From: Saturnia japonica
Taxonomy: Eukaryota > Arthropoda > Insecta > Lepidoptera > Saturniidae
Direction of reading: 5' to 3'
Assembly: GCA_033032175.1 (NCBI GenBank)
Contig: CM065321.1
Span: 9,012,501-9,076,500, forward strand
Length of the DNA stretch: 64,000 nucleotides
The notes under the pieces were generated by a model. The model saw nothing but the letters and a program-made list of their open reading frames with translations, searched no databases and was not told the DNA's origin. This document shows positions 1 to 12,115 of this stretch, piece after piece; positions within the stretch are counted from its first letter, which is position 1, and each line of letters starts with the position of its first letter. The position numbers and the translations under genes were made by a program.

Positions 1-365
1 TTTGCGCTACAAACTTTTAAAATTATTGAAATATCTCAGCTCTCTTCTCGGCAAGCCCTTCATTTGATACCCATATCATATTTACTTAAGTAGTACTTTA
101 AAATAGTATTTAAGCATATACTGATATGGAGGCAAAAATTTTAAGGCTTACTTTGATACATATTTTATTACACAATGAGACGCAGATAACGCTGATCTGT
201 TCGAGTCTGAAGTGTGTGGTTCATGTTAGTAATACGCACTGAAATACTAACCGTTCTGTCGCAGCCCTAAGGAGTACCAACCTATAGTGATAGGCCGTAG
301 ACTGGCCGGTCTTTTTTGAGGTTAGTTTTAAATAGTTCTTTTATAAAATAGTTTAATAATTTTCT

Positions 366-752
366 TTTTATCCCCACGGAGTGAATTGATAAACACTACT
401 GTTCAACTTAAAACTAATGTTGCCATATCTATTTTTGTAGTGTTGTAATACCGTATATTTTACGGTACAATAATTTGAATCGCAACCTTTTTAATAATGA
501 ATTGACGGTTTTTAATTATAAATTTAAATATTTTGTGTTATTCAACATACCCGATCACTCACTATTATAAATACATAATTCAAAAAACTATAAAATGAAT
601 ATATTATGGCGAAAAAAAACACTAAAAAAGAACGCTTAGAAGCTTAGATTAACCCACGAAAGATGCGAATTTGCCTTCCTTATTCGGGCTTCACATATGA
701 AGAGTTCAGAATGTATATATGTATATATATTTACTCCGTGGGAATAAAAAAT
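366..752. mobile_element. Candidate MITE (weak)
   Basis: About 21 bp near 366-386 ('cccacggagtgaat' core) recurs in inverted orientation near 730-751 ('atttactccgtggg'). The roughly 345 bp between is AT-rich and non-coding. I see no clear target-site duplication, so this may be a decayed MITE or only a chance inverted pair. Confidence 0.3.
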
Positions 753-991
753 GCAGTATAGGCAATGAACATTTAACATCAGTACCTTTTTAGTACTTTA
801 TATCATAAAACGATTGATTATAAATTTTGAACATGGGTTCTCTTGTACTTGCATATCTTAATTCTAGATTGTAGAATAACCAATTATTTTATTGATTATT
901 CACGTTACGTTTTTTTGAATATTAAAATAGTATAATTTACATTATGGCTCGCTGACAGTATATTTCATTTTTGACATTTATAACGCTGGTA

Positions 992-1164
992 GGCGGATTT
1001 TTTTAAAAGTGTACCAAAATTAAGCATTCACTAGTGTAACAAAATGCTCCACTGACTAACGTTTATGGAAGAATTACTCAGTGGAATGTAACGAAATGCC
1101 ATTTTCTACAAACATATTTGTATTGTTAATTACAGAATTTTGTACACTTTTTAAAAAATCCGCC
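992..1164. mobile_element. 173-bp MITE with 6-bp target-site duplication
   Basis: The two ends are inverted repeats of about 30 bp beginning GGCGGATTTTTT, with one or two differences. Perfect 6-bp copies of CTGGTA flank it (986-991 and 1165-1170). An inner inverted pair (tccactga / cagtgga) makes most of the element self-complementary. There is no coding capacity, so it depends on a transposase elsewhere. A 6-bp duplication does not fit mariner (TA), piggyBac (TTAA) or hAT (8 bp). The superfamily is unresolved. Confidence 0.75.
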
Positions 1165-1170
1165 CTGGTA

Positions 1171-1944
1171 CGGACAATAAATAGGTACGTTAAATTGTAC
1201 ATTTTAAAATGATTTTTAAATTATACTAAGAGTTGAAGCAATCAACTAAAATGAAACAAAAATAAGACCATGTTGTTGACATTTTCAAGGAAAAGTCTAT
1301 GTAATTACTTCCTAATTCCGTTTTGATGGAAAGATTTGACGAAATTAAAATTGGTATTTATATAAAAGCTCTTTTAAATTATAATATCAAAGTTTTAGTA
1401 TTTTTATACGTTTGTCTTTTTTAGCCGACTTAAAAAAAAAGGACGGAGGTTAAATACTCAATTCGAATGTATTTTATTTTTATAGATGTTCCGCCACAAC
1501 TTCTTTGTTTATGAACCGACTTAGAATGATTTTTTTGATGGAATTTAATTTCATAAGCATTGGAACTTCATCTTCGAAGATACACCACGGAACTCTTCAA
1601 AATTATAAAAGTTGGTTTTCTTTTTTTGTTAAAATTTGTCTTGTTCTTGTTTGTCTCTTAAGTAAAATCTAATATCATTTTGTAAATTTTTTGATAGGAT
1701 CTAGGTAACACACTTTAGCTAGACATTTCTACATAATCAAAAGCCCGTGATGATAAGCAAAGCAACAACAGAATTTAATTATGTACTTTTTTTTTTTGTA
1801 CGATTTAATAGCTGTACCCCACGGTTTCACCTGTGTTAATTTTATTCGACAAACACCGCGCCGCGTCTCCGACGTACCCGTTTTGCCTATCATACTTGTT
1901 CTCATTTCCTGCAATTAAGAATTATTTTAATTTTCAATTATCTC
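1171..1944. other. AT-rich DNA, no gene seen
   Basis: Stops are frequent in all frames. A short T-rich stretch at 1382-1425 precedes 'ttagccgac', but no open exon follows. Confidence 0.5.
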
Positions 1945-2134
1945 CTAAACTAGGCATATATCCAAATAACATGCTATATAGAGCAAAGTTTAACTTCATA
2001 AAATTATCTTTATGATGAAGTAACTTTTGTTCGTAATGATTAATATGCCATGCCTAAAAATAATGCTCATAAATCACTTTATAATATTCAACAAATTTCT
2101 GTCACAAAATACCTTGTTGTGGCTTATGTAATAT
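1945..2134 (+). repeat. Dispersed repeat, copy 1
   Basis: Shares blocks such as 'aatatgccatgc' and 'aaaataccttgttgtggctta' (with small changes) with 20,700-20,875 in the opposite orientation. Mariner copy 1 inserted directly at its right edge. Non-coding; family unknown. Confidence 0.6.
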
Positions 2135-2136
2135 TA

Positions 2137-3424
2137 GGAACTTACATATGAAATTAGCGTTTTGTCGTACTGACCACTTTGATCTGAAATATCTCCTCTT
2201 TGGTTAAGAATTCCAAATTCAAATTTATAAATTCATTTAGCTGGTATATTTAAGTTTTGAAAACAGTCATTCATGTGTTTTTTCCTCACTATTTTTTTCT
2301 TTGGCGTCGCTTATTAACACACAATTGAAAACATGAAATATCGGTATATTTTTTACCGAGTACGAGTTCTACCGTGGCACCAGTGCTGCAGAAACAGCTC
2401 GAAAGGTTAATGATGTGTACGGCGCTGGTGGCGCAAAAGAAAGCACGGTACATTTTTGGTTTCAACGTTTTCGTTCTGGAAATTTTGACCTTCAGAACCA
2501 ACCCCGTGGACGGCCGGAGACCAAAGTGGAAAATGAAGAATTAAAGGCTATTGTGGAAGCGGATCCATCACGAAGCACTTCAGAGATAGCTGTAGGCTTC
2601 GGGGTAAGTGATAAAACTGTATTAATGCACTTGAAGCAAATCGGGAAAGAAAAAAAAAACTTGAACGATGGGTACCTCATGAATTGAGTGAATCGAACTT
2701 GCAAACACGCGTCGACTGCTGTGTTACTTTGTTCAAATGACACGATAATGAAGGGATTTTAAATTGAATCATTACTTGTCATGAAAAGTGGATACTGTAC
2801 GATAATCCGAAGCGCTCATCGCAATGGTTGAACCCTGGAGACCCAGCCAAATCCTGCCCCAAACGAAAATTCACTGAGAAAAAGTTACTTGTGAATGTTT
2901 GGTGGACTAGCGCCGGTCTCGTTCACTACAGATTTCTAAAATCTGGCCTAACGATTACGGCAGATATCTATTGTCAGCAACTGCAAACCATGAAGGAAGA
3001 ACTAGCTGCTAAACAACCGAGATTGGTTAATCGCTCCAGGCCACTCTGCTGCTTCACGACAACGCAAGATCACACACTGCACAACAAACAACCACTAAGT
3101 TAGATGAGCTACAATTGGAATGTCTGCGACATCCACCGTACTCCCCGGACCTTGCTCCAACAGATTACCATTTTTTCCGGAATTTGGACAATTTCTTACA
3201 AGGAAAAAAATTCAACTCCGATGTGGCAGTCTAAACCCCTTCAAAGAGTTTATTGATTCTCGCCCCAATGGTTTTTTTAGTGAAAGGATCAATGAACTAC
3301 CTATGAGATGGCAAAAGTGCATAGATAACAACGGTGCATACTTTGATTATTTAAATATATTTTACAAAAAAAAAATTGACTTTATATTCCTCTCGTACAA
3401 AACGCCAATTTCATATTTAAGGAC
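2137..3424 (+). mobile_element. mariner element, full-length but inactive
   Basis: A 1,288-bp cut-and-paste element of normal mariner length, flanked by TA at 2135-2136 and 3425-3426. The ends are inverted repeats sharing ATGAAATTRGCGTTTTGT about 10 bp inside each end. It contains a broken transposase. The coding sequence resembles the cecropia/Hsmar1-like group; that subfamily call is inference from motifs. Confidence 0.9.
2331..3357 (+). pseudogene. mariner transposase pseudogene
   Basis: The intact protein would bind the element's inverted repeats and catalyse excision and integration in the nucleus. Visible in order: the N-terminal helix-turn-helix part (YEFYRGTSAAETAR, then STVHFWFQRFRSGNFDL); a second DNA-binding part (GVSDKTVLMHLKQIG); the linker VPHELSE; a catalytic core beginning HEKWILYDN; the second acidic motif LLHDNAR near 3046-3070; and the third, PPYSPDLAPTDY, near 3135-3165. 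In the local reading frame 34 residues separate the last two catalytic aspartates, the mariner D34D spacing. The C-terminal part (RINELPMRWQKCID) is also present. Frame changes occur near 2650 (a run of A), near 2690-2830 and near 3040, so no functional protein can be made. No convincing ATG is left at the start. Confidence 0.9.
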
Positions 3425-3584
3425 TAATATTTAAGAGATAGGTAGGTATGTATCACGGACTTTTTTTAGATATAATAAGGATCAATATTTTTGTAGGACA
3501 TTGTATTTACGTATTTAACCATTACGCGCGCACATGTACCTAATACATAATTGTGGGCATTAAAAATTGTCTTTAAATTTAATA

Positions 3585-3672
3585 ACCGGGAGCGAAGGTA
3601 GCAAGGTCCACGCGTGCCCGATCGACGGCATTCTGTAGTTCACGTGAGCGAAGCCGCGGGCATAGTATGATA
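3585..3672 (-). repeat. Lepidopteran-type dispersed repeat end
   Basis: The minus strand reads 'gcccgcggcttcgctcacgt' followed by 'gaactacagaatgcc' and ends near 'gctcccggtt'. The same block is at 26,817-26,890 on the plus strand. Such ends are typical of abundant retroposed repeats in moths and butterflies (background knowledge). Non-coding. Confidence 0.6.
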
Positions 3673-3674
3673 TA

Positions 3675-5066
3675 TAATTTATACATTTAGAAACCACAGA
3701 CATAAACGAAATTAATACTGTAAAGTGTACGTACATATCTTAATTATTATGTATTTGCACATTTAATACATAGTAGATATACGTATGTAAGGTGAAAAAT
3801 GTTCGTCGTGTTTTTAATATTACCATTGTCATTATTATTGATAAATTGTATAGGAATCATTTGTTATTTTATATGATTATTAATGATATTTTTAGTACCC
3901 ACAGAAAAAATAAAAAAGTTGAAAAAAGAAAGAACAAATAAAGTAGGTCTTAAAAAAGTCATCCAAGATAAGCGATTCAACTATTCGTTTTTTTTAACTT
4001 TCAATTAAACAATTTTTAATGAATCTCACAACATTGTTGATGTAATAATTCTTAAACTTAATTGTTTCGAATATTAATATATATATATATATTAATATTA
4101 GGTCTAGTAGACGCTAACAGAACTATTTAAGGCTGAAACCATATTTTAAGTTTCAGTCAATTACCCTGTTTAGTTGTATGCAGAACTTCATTGTACAGAT
4201 TCTGGAAATTGCATAAATTGTGGAACTAATAGAAACTGTATTGTAAAACCAAGTGAAACAATGATATTTCATAAGTAGATACGGAATTGACGCTCTTTAC
4301 ATGCAATCGTGAGTGGGGAGCAATTGCCTTGCAGTTAACTTTCGATCACCTTGAGCGAAAGGAAACTTTTGTCCTTTTTTGACAACAGAGTTTCCGCCTT
4401 ACACTGTGATTTTCTATCTCTTTTGTTTCAATATGCTGATAACAAAATTTGTACCGTGTTAAAATTGGTTTTAGTGATAGTATAATGCGTCTATTAAAAC
4501 GTCATTGCGGTGAAATGCCGTCTTCTGTGATATTAAACTTTAAAATTTACCTTAAAGAAAGACTGAATATCGTATGCGTAATAAAGCATATTTTGATATA
4601 ATTTCGTGTGTTTTTTGTTACTGGTCACAAAACTACAACAGTATTGCTAGGTTACAATGAATTTTTTTTCTTGAAGTTAAGATAAGACATATTCTATGTA
4701 GCGTTCTAGGAATTCAGAAAACAATTTCTGGTATAAGCAATTTATAGTTTTATTTCGACATTGGGGTGCACGAATGGATCCTCCACACTCAAGTTACATT
4801 TATTGGTTTATTTATTAATATAAAATATTACATGGCAACACGGTACAACCCGTATGGTTGATATCATTTCTGATTGGATATTGCTTTCATACGCAAGGTT
4901 CATATAAATCCTAGAGGGTAGAGAATCTATTTACGATTTTTGCAGAATCCGAAAGGCAAAATAGCAATATTTTATTATTTAAAAATATTCATATGAATAA
5001 TCTCATATTGCAACAAGTATTACATTTGATTTACATTTGACGTTAAAAAGAATCAACTAAATATTA
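3675..5066. other. AT-rich DNA, no gene seen
   Basis: Contains a perfect AT palindrome near 4074-4098 and otherwise scattered stops. I see no exon or RNA gene. Confidence 0.5.
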
Positions 5067-5648
5067 GGTCGGGAAAAAGTGTTTTCGCATAACTTGTTAT
5101 AAAATTTTGTTGGCTGTACTATTTGTATCTGGCTGGTTTTTGTAACATTAAAAAGGTTACCCGGCAAAATCATCGATTCGGATCTCTACTGCCAACAACT
5201 GTTGAGATTAAAGGAATTAGTTGAGAGAAAGCGGCCGGAATTGATCAACAGGAAGGGTGTGGTCTTTCATCACGATAACGGTACACCATACACATCTTTA
5301 GCCACTCAGCAAAAATTAAGAGAGTTTGGCTGGGAGGTGTTAATGCATCCACCATATAGCCCTGACCTTGCACCTTCAGATTTTCACCTGTTTCGGTCTC
5401 TTCAGAATTCTTTAGGTTCTGTAAGGTTAACATCAAGAGAGGACTGCCAAAACTATTTTTTGTAAACACGTTTTTTTTATCAGAAGTCCCAAAGTTTCTA
5501 CAGCAACGGGATCATGTCTCTACCTACATAATGGCGGAAAGTCATCGCACAAAACGACACATATATACTGTAAATAAATGTAAATAAACATTGAAAAAAA
5601 TGTCTTGAGTTTTCATATAAAAATGCGAAGAAACTTTTTTCCACGACC
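5067..5648 (+). mobile_element. Internally deleted mariner element
   Basis: Flanked by TA (5065-5066 and 5649-5650), with inverted ends starting GGTCGGGAAAAAGT on the left and, on the minus strand, GGTCGTGGAAAAAAGT on the right. At 582 bp it is under half the usual mariner length. The N-terminal DNA-binding half and the first catalytic aspartate region are gone. Termini and coding differ clearly from the mariner at 2.1-3.4 kb, so two subfamilies invaded this genome. Confidence 0.9.
5166..5465 (+). pseudogene. mariner transposase, C-terminal catalytic fragment
   Basis: An open stretch of about 100 codons covers the second and third acidic motifs: VVFHHDNGTPYTS near 5260-5300 and HPPYSPDLAPSDFHLF near 5345-5395, again with the mariner D34D spacing. 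Upstream, SDLYCQQLLRLKELVERKRPE is in frame. The end SLQNSLGSVRLTSREDCQNYF resembles irritans/Hsmar2-like mariners (inference). It stops at 5465, well before a normal C-terminus, and has no N-terminus, so it cannot be active. It might still be mobilised in trans through its ends. Confidence 0.85.
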
Positions 5649-5650
5649 TA

Positions 5651-6699
5651 TTATTTACAAAATTATTACATGCAAAACGAAATAGATAATAGATATAGAA
5701 CAAAAATTTGTTTAGTTAAGATAGCGTTTTAATTTAATATACATTTAAATACGTTTTATTTGTTAGACGTAGATTCAATTTAATACGACCTCACTGCTAA
5801 CAGAATCACGGGAATTTACATTAAAAATAAATTTTTATTGAAGGATAAGTGAATATTATTTAAGAACATATTTTTTATTGTTTGAAGATATTTTATTTCA
5901 TTATGAGTATTATAGTTAATTCAAAAACCGTAACATTTTTTAGTTGTCAAAGGGAAATGAGTTCCTAAAAAAATATTCATAGGTTTGCAGCAAGCATTTT
6001 TAAAATAATGTTTTTCTCACACATAAAACGTGTGAAACTGCGTCCTGGTTATGTACCTAAATTATTCATGTCAGTTTGTTATTTTATGATTAATTTTATA
6101 ATGCTTTTTAACAATAGCCATGGAAAATGGGTAATAATTTTAACTTTTTTTTAAATTTAGTTATATATGTTTTACATTATTGAATTATTATAAGTACTTT
6201 CATCCAAATGGGCATCGATCAAAAGAATAGAATTCGATAATACTAGCAATACCCGCAGTTCCTCACGCGTTTATTATGCAATAATTTCTTCATATTTTAA
6301 TTATTGTTTTTACTCATATTTCATGATTTCTAAAAATATCATTGAAATTCATATAGCCCATCAATTGAGTAATGACATAAGCTTCCCGTGTACAAAATTG
6401 TATATTAAGAATCTGCCAAGCCGTTTTGAGTGAAATCTGGACATACAGTCAGCCAAATTTATTTAACGATTTTTACGAATAAGTGATTTCCTGAGTATAC
6501 GTGTGTATCCTTTATATAGAACATCTATTGAGGAGTTTGGAAGAAAATTCATGTACAATATATATAATATAATAAAAAGATATGTAGGTCTGAAATATGA
6601 AAACTAGAAAATAAACCAAATTAATAAACATTTTAAGATTTCATTAATGTAATAAAAGTAGGTAGGTACTAGAGTTTTGTAATTATATTTATTCAAAAG
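5651..6699. other. AT-rich DNA, no gene seen
   Basis: No open frame with protein-like composition. The stretch 'gccgttttgagtgaaatctgg' near 6420 resembles tails of lepidopteran repeats but is too short to classify. Confidence 0.45.
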
Positions 6700-6855
6700 T
6701 AATTTTCGTGAAATTTTGTACACAGGAAGTATAAGTCATGCCTCATATGATAAGCTTATGAATCGTCAATAATAAGAGTAAAATACAATTATGGGATGAA
6801 AATAATTATTGCTTAATAAACGCGTTCGGAGCCGCGTGGCACCGCTAGTATTATA
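6700..6855 (+). repeat. Lepidopteran-type repeat, 'aacgcgt...gctagta' end
   Basis: 'gaaattttgtacacaggaag' leads to 'cgcgttcggagccgcgtggc' and 'accgctagta'. Similar stretches occur at 17,610-17,680 and 44,925-45,000. Non-coding, interpreted as the 3' end of an old retroposon. Confidence 0.5.
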
Positions 6856-7012
6856 TAAATTTGTAGTATTATAAAATATGCATGTTTATTGAACTAGGCG
6901 ACATGAATATACCGATATGTGTATCGATATCGACATTAAGACCGAGTAAGTAAATGGTGCAGCATTATTACATACACACTAATGAATTTTGTTTTTCGGC
7001 TCGCCCAAATCT

Positions 7013-7094
7013 CCTTTTATTCTGACTTTGCTATACTGTTAGCCTTAGGGTCCCTGGAGCCTCTGACGACTTTTACAGTTTCATCGGACTTTGT
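7013..7094 (-). mobile_element. Ultra-short LINE tail insertion with TSD
   Basis: Only the last 65 or so bases of the Jockey-like 3' UTR are present: on the minus strand AAGTCCGATGAAACTG through CCCTAAGGCTAACAG, then a decayed A-rich tail. The 8-bp copies CCAAATCT at 7005-7012 and 7095-7102 mark a target duplication. The 39.0 kb insertion begins at nearly the same nucleotide. Confidence 0.75.
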
Positions 7095-7102
7095 CCAAAT
7101 CT

Positions 7103-7744
7103 AACCATTGCCGATAAATATAATATATACTACATCTATGTTCAAAAGTATATTGATTGCGACCCATTTGATATTTATGCGGCCATATACCTTTTCCAAT
7201 TCTCAGCTGGTAACGGATTCGTTGAATAAAATTCACGTCTTTGGTACGTGCGCTTTTCACTACAGGTGCCATTTTGACTCGTCTTTCACCTATTTATGCA
7301 CTTTGCGAAATCTTAAGGTAAAATAAGTTGAATTTATTTGTTATTCATATATCCGTCCGATCCCAACTGTTTATACCAGCCATTGGTATAGGTTTGTAAT
7401 AATTTAATAAACTTTGAAATGGAAATAAATTTTACATTTATAATATGAGACATTGAAGGAAAGGTTAAAAGTAGACATCTTAAATTTAATAAACATAGAT
7501 AATATAGAGTTAGGAAAATCATAGACTTCTAATATATCTTTTTTTGTGACCTTATATTTCACTAACGTACTACGTGTACGTACGTACACTAATGTAGTCT
7601 TCGCTCATATAGCGAAATCAAACTTTAGTTCTTTGCAAATATGTATTGCAAAATCGTTTTTTACGCAAAGTAGTTAATTCCCCATGGTTGGTTTGAAACA
7701 TAGAAAGATATGGAACTTCTTTCGCCAGAGCGTCAAACCATCTG
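7103..7744. other. No gene seen
   Basis: Short ORFs here overlap on both strands, with composition like the surrounding AT-rich DNA, and are judged spurious. Confidence 0.45.
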
Positions 7745-8391
7745 AACCCGTTAGTGGCATCCGCCGCAACTTACACTCCAGTCCCAGACGCCTCGGAGGC
7801 AAAACGTAAACCGCGGCAAAATTTTTACCGACCCCGAGAATGAAATCACGGTTGCTAAAGCGTCATATACCCGTCCGTTTCTTCAAGTCAAGTGTGCCTG
7901 CGCCCACGCCCTGAAACCACCGTTCCCTCCGCAGGGGACGGGCGGTTAACTTCACTTCACCACACCCACCACAACCACCCTCTCCAGCGGCAACTCAAGC
8001 CTAGACTCTGCACTTGCAATCACTAGCTACCAACAGACATCATTACACTGCACCACCACATACGTGTACACCACACAGGTACATAGGTTCTGTAAACTAT
8101 TTTTTTTTTCTTGTTAAATGCATATACGCGTGTTTCTCCATTCGTCCCAGAAGGCAGAAACACGTGTATATGTATATTTACTAACTATTAGTTAGATCGC
8201 GACTTATTTACATGAACGGCAACAGCCCAATCTGAGGTTCGGCCACTTTGGCAGCCATGAGCTGGTTGCCCCACATTCGCAGCTGAGTGCCTTTCGCGCT
8301 CATCCCCAAGCCAGGTGAAGCTGTCAAAGACTCTAATGGCTCCAGGGCCCTTAAGGCTAACAGTATAAAAAGTTCGAAAAAAATATTCATA
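7745..8391 (+). mobile_element. 5'-truncated Jockey-like LINE, 3' UTR fragment
   Basis: Matches the 46.1 and 47.6 kb copies block by block: 'accaccgttccctccgca', 'ggcaactcaagcctag', 'cacacaggtacataggttctgt', 'gaggttcggccac' and the terminal 'gtgaagctgt...aaggctaacagta', then a short A tail at 8380-8386. Diverged, so an old insertion. Its 5' edge is approximate, and no clear target duplication was found. Confidence 0.75.
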
Positions 8392-8399
8392 GATGCAAC

Positions 8400-10269
8400 A
8401 TTTTCAGATAGAATAGAGTACCTATAATAATACTGAATACGATAAACTTATTCTTTATTTATCATTTAAAGAGAAACAAAAATTTTATTATTACCTAAAG
8501 TACAAAAAATTATCCGTTCAGGAAAATGATATATTCTATTGATATTTAATAAATAAAAAATATGTATGTTTCTTTTCAAATATTGTTTATAAACACGCAA
8601 AAGAGTGTAAATAGTATGGGAGCTATTTTCGTACTCTATAAGCGTCATAATGGTATTAAGAACTATGCAAAGCTTGTCCTCACATAAACGAGTCGGAACG
8701 ACTATATGAGCTAGACAACGAGTAAATACAAGAGCGACCGCGTTTAACATTCTTGCTATGTAACAAAGTGCAACTTGGTTGTGTAACATGAAACATGCAT
8801 AATGCGCACGCCGTATTGGCATAATCTGAAGGACCCATAAATTAAGTACTTCAAAGCCCGCGTTTACTTGAAATATATAATTTTCCATACATTTCTTGTA
8901 ATTTTTGTGATATTTTACGTGTCGCCAAACAAAATTTTTATGGCTTCTATTGAGCTTTGAAATACTAAATTGCTCATGCTTATAGCATTATTATAAGCTA
9001 TATCACAGATAAAGGATTTGTATCTTACGATCATTTAAGTGAAAATTATTTTTTTTACTTAATAACTACTTTGTAATAACACTTATGCTTTATTGGTTCT
9101 ACTGTACTATTGGAATATATATATATGCACTAAACAATTTAGTATTCTAGTATTAAATGTAAATCTGTGATTAAATTATTATCTAATAGATCAACCAAAT
9201 CTATAGACACTAATAAAATAAATACCATATTATAGGTATATGCAAAATTTGGTAGGGAAATGTAAACTAAACGTCATTTTTTAATACGAAAATATAATCG
9301 AATTGTAGTTCACCGCATGCGCTACTAAGTTCGAAGGCAATGGGTGAGATTGATAAAATTGATGTTGAAGCTTGAAACGGCGACAGCGTACAATCTATGA
9401 CTACAGCAGCCGCAACGTCACTGACAAATCCCCTCGACGCTTTCTCCTTTTTCTCTTAAAATTCGTTCCTAAGATTTTTATAGATACTAGAATAAGGAAA
9501 TATTTTTGTTGTAGGTATACCATTATTATATTACACAGTTGCATCTTTTCCTGCATTTCCAGGAAAAATGTACGTAGGACGTGTATGTAGGAAAAATCAT
9601 CTATTAATGCTCCGTAACTTCGTTGTTTTATCATTATTGCGTTACTCCTTTATATGAGTTTAGCTATTTCCTTGTGTCCGGTTCTATATTACTCTGAAAA
9701 CTGCATTAAAATTGATTTAGTTGTTTTCAAAGAATGCGCGTTCTAGAGAAAACAAAATTCAATTATAGATGGCGGCCGTCCTTTCCGCTTGGTGAATAAT
9801 CTTTAAATTGGATATATTAGCCTATACGGAATCATAAGAAACATGTTAAAAAGTTACACAAAATCCGTCATATAAATTTTAAGTCATATTCGTTCAAAAA
9901 TACATACATACATATCATCATAGAACATCTATTATTATGTAGATACACGTTTACAATATTAGTTTAGATATCTATATATATTATGTATGTATATTTGAGG
10001 AACCTTCTCCCGGCTAGTGTGTTCCCTCCTTACGATATTGGGTCCTTTAAGTGTAACGTGAAGAGATAGTTATACAGGCCTGTATGACCATCAAGGGACA
10101 GTACCGTCAATGTGCCGAACTATTATTAAAAAAATGAATAACTGACTTATTAGTTGACATAGCAACGCACACCTCAAACCCTTGGGGCTAAAATTTGCAT
10201 GCGGGTTGTTTTACACTACCTATAGAAGAGCACTAAGAAAGGATTTTTGTAATTTCAACACAACACAAC
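8400..10269. other. No assignable gene
   Basis: A 140-codon minus-strand ORF (8466-8888) has no recognisable motif and AT-rich composition at both ends. A GC-richer patch near 9370-9440 and 'gatggcggccgtcc' near 9770 stand out but give no supported exon. Confidence 0.35.
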
Positions 10270-10281
10270 AATCAATTCAAT

Positions 10282-10609
10282 AGGTTTTTTGGCGGGATCT
10301 TGAAGTGACATGTTGTGGTTGTTATTTTTAATTCATTTACTTAGGTTTTTGTCCCTATATTATTTAATATTTGTGGCGTTTTGCGTGATATAGTTTGGTT
10401 TTTGTGCATAAGTGAAGTGGATTATAAATATAAGCTGAAAGCATTCATTCCGAGATCACACAAAAATTCCCTAGAAAGTTCTAACAAGGGAGCCACCATC
10501 TTGTTAGGATACTGAATCGTCATAACACATGACACTATAATTCACTCGATAATGGCAGTAATGGTCTTCATTAAAGAGGACCGGTTGCCAAGTTAGGAAG
10601 AAGAAGAAG
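10282..10609 (+). mobile_element. SINE-like 328-bp insertion, (AAG)n tail
   Basis: Flanked by perfect 12-bp copies of AATCAATTCAAT (10,270-10,281 and 10,610-10,621) and ending in an AAG-repeat tail. The body starts 'aggttttttggcgggatctt'. It shares over 200 bp with 45,516-45,828 (minus strand) and with the left part of 35,372-35,830. At 35.6 kb this sequence continues into the C-terminal coding region of an RTE-type LINE on the opposite strand, so the family probably derives from RTE sequence. Confidence 0.75.
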
Positions 10610-10621
10610 AATCAATTCAAT

Positions 10622-11290
10622 TCAAAAAAGGGCATGAAAGTTTGCGCGAAAATTCGTCATTTTTAAAGATAGATCTATGAAAATTTGTATTTAGCAATTC
10701 AGTTTGAAAGAAAAAATATGGGGAATAAATCAAATATGTTGCGAGTAAAGCCGCAGGCAAAGCGCTAGTAGATCAATGAACAAAACGTTAATGTTATAAA
10801 TTATATTATTCAACTAGAGTATTGAAAAGTTATTTATGTTATCGGCATTAAAATTTGAGACGGTAAGCTACGTCATTCTTGGTTTACATTTTAGTAAAAT
10901 TAACCATAATGTTTACTTGACCTTTTACCGTTATTTCAACAAGATACGTGGGGTCGACTCTCCGTAGTTCATCCAATATTGTTTACCTTTGAAATTGGAT
11001 ATAACGAGAGCATTATCAGAGGGATACTCCGGAGGAAAATTTAATTACGCTACATTGTTTCGCCAACACCTGGTGCTTACTCTGAACGTCTGAACTGTTC
11101 CCAACCGATTCTACTAACACTTTTACTTAATTTTATTTGTAACAATGGTCATAGTTTACTACAATGTACTTTTTATAATAAAAAGAGATTACGGAAAATG
11201 TTTTAACACTGTAAGATATTTATTTTAAAACTAATAAAAACCAAGACTAAATATTTCAAAAAATATATTATTTTCCTAATCTTCCTTTGA
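10622..11290. other. No gene seen
   Basis: AT-rich. Contains 'agtaaagccgcaggcaaagcgctagta' (in pieces) near 10,747-10,772, another lepidopteran repeat end. No open coding segment. Confidence 0.45.
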
Positions 11291-11291
11291 A

Positions 11292-11460
11292 GAAAAGATA
11301 GCTCAGTGGTAGCGTATACGTATACCGCGTCGATCGACGTGGGTTCGAATCCCCTATAATATGAGCCTGAGCATTCAATGAAGTTCTATGAAACAATAGC
11401 ATGTGAGTAGGGAATTTTTAATGCTCACCTGGCTACCCACCACCTTTAAGTTGAACATTT
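11292..11460 (+). repeat. tRNA-derived SINE candidate
   Basis: An A-box-like TAGCTCAGTGGTAGCG lies at about 11,299-11,314 and a B-box GGTTCGAATCC at 11,342-11,352, the spacing of internal RNA polymerase III promoters. The T-stem is imperfect and the acceptor arms do not pair well, so a functional tRNA is unlikely. The tail region continues to about 11,460. Confidence 0.5.
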
Positions 11461-11837
11461 TTCACAAAGCACTATTAGATGTTGTGTTCTGGTAGCTACA
11501 CTTGAACCAGTAGTCCCACTAGGCTTGCCGTGTCACCATCTTGGTCCACATATATAGATGAACTTGTAGCCAAAACCTAAAGCTATTTTATTGTTTAAAA
11601 TAACCAAAACCTAGTTTACTGAGTAACAATAAAAAATCTGTCAGAAACCCTAAAAATTACACCGATACGGATAACAAAGCCGCGTGCTCGATTAAAAGTA
11701 AAATTTAAGTTTATTGTTTGTACTATACTTTGTCTACAACAACCAATAGAGGAAGAAGCCTCAGTATGTATTATATAAGACTCAGTATGAATAGTTACAG
11801 CCAGAATATCATTATAACACTGTTCATAGTTTATTAC

Positions 11838-12115
11838 AGTGTTTTTTTTTTGTATTACAAAGGTCAACAAGCATACGGCCGCCTGATGTTAGCAGCTACC
11901 GTTGCCTATGGATGCTTGTAATACTACAAGCAACACCAGCGCATTGCTGACCTTGAACCCCTTTACCCCAAGGAGCTCTGGAAACCCTACTCACCACAGA
12001 AAAACAATACGAGGTTATTTGGCTGTGATTTTCTGTAAGTTGGAGGTATTTCACAAGTAGTATTGCCCCATGTAGAGCATGCCTCTCTTATGTCAGAAGA
12101 CGGCAAAGGCAAAGA
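11838..12115 (+). repeat. Lepidopteran-type dispersed repeat, copy A
   Basis: Shares 'aagcatacggccgcctgatg', 'gaccttgaacccc', 'aaggagctctggaaacccta' and 'ttttctgtaag' with 17,185-17,405. Non-coding here and preceded by T-runs. Confidence 0.65.

Noticed and set aside
8466..8888. 140-codon minus-strand ORF
   Set aside because: No motif, no start context, AT-rich composition at both ends; could be chance.
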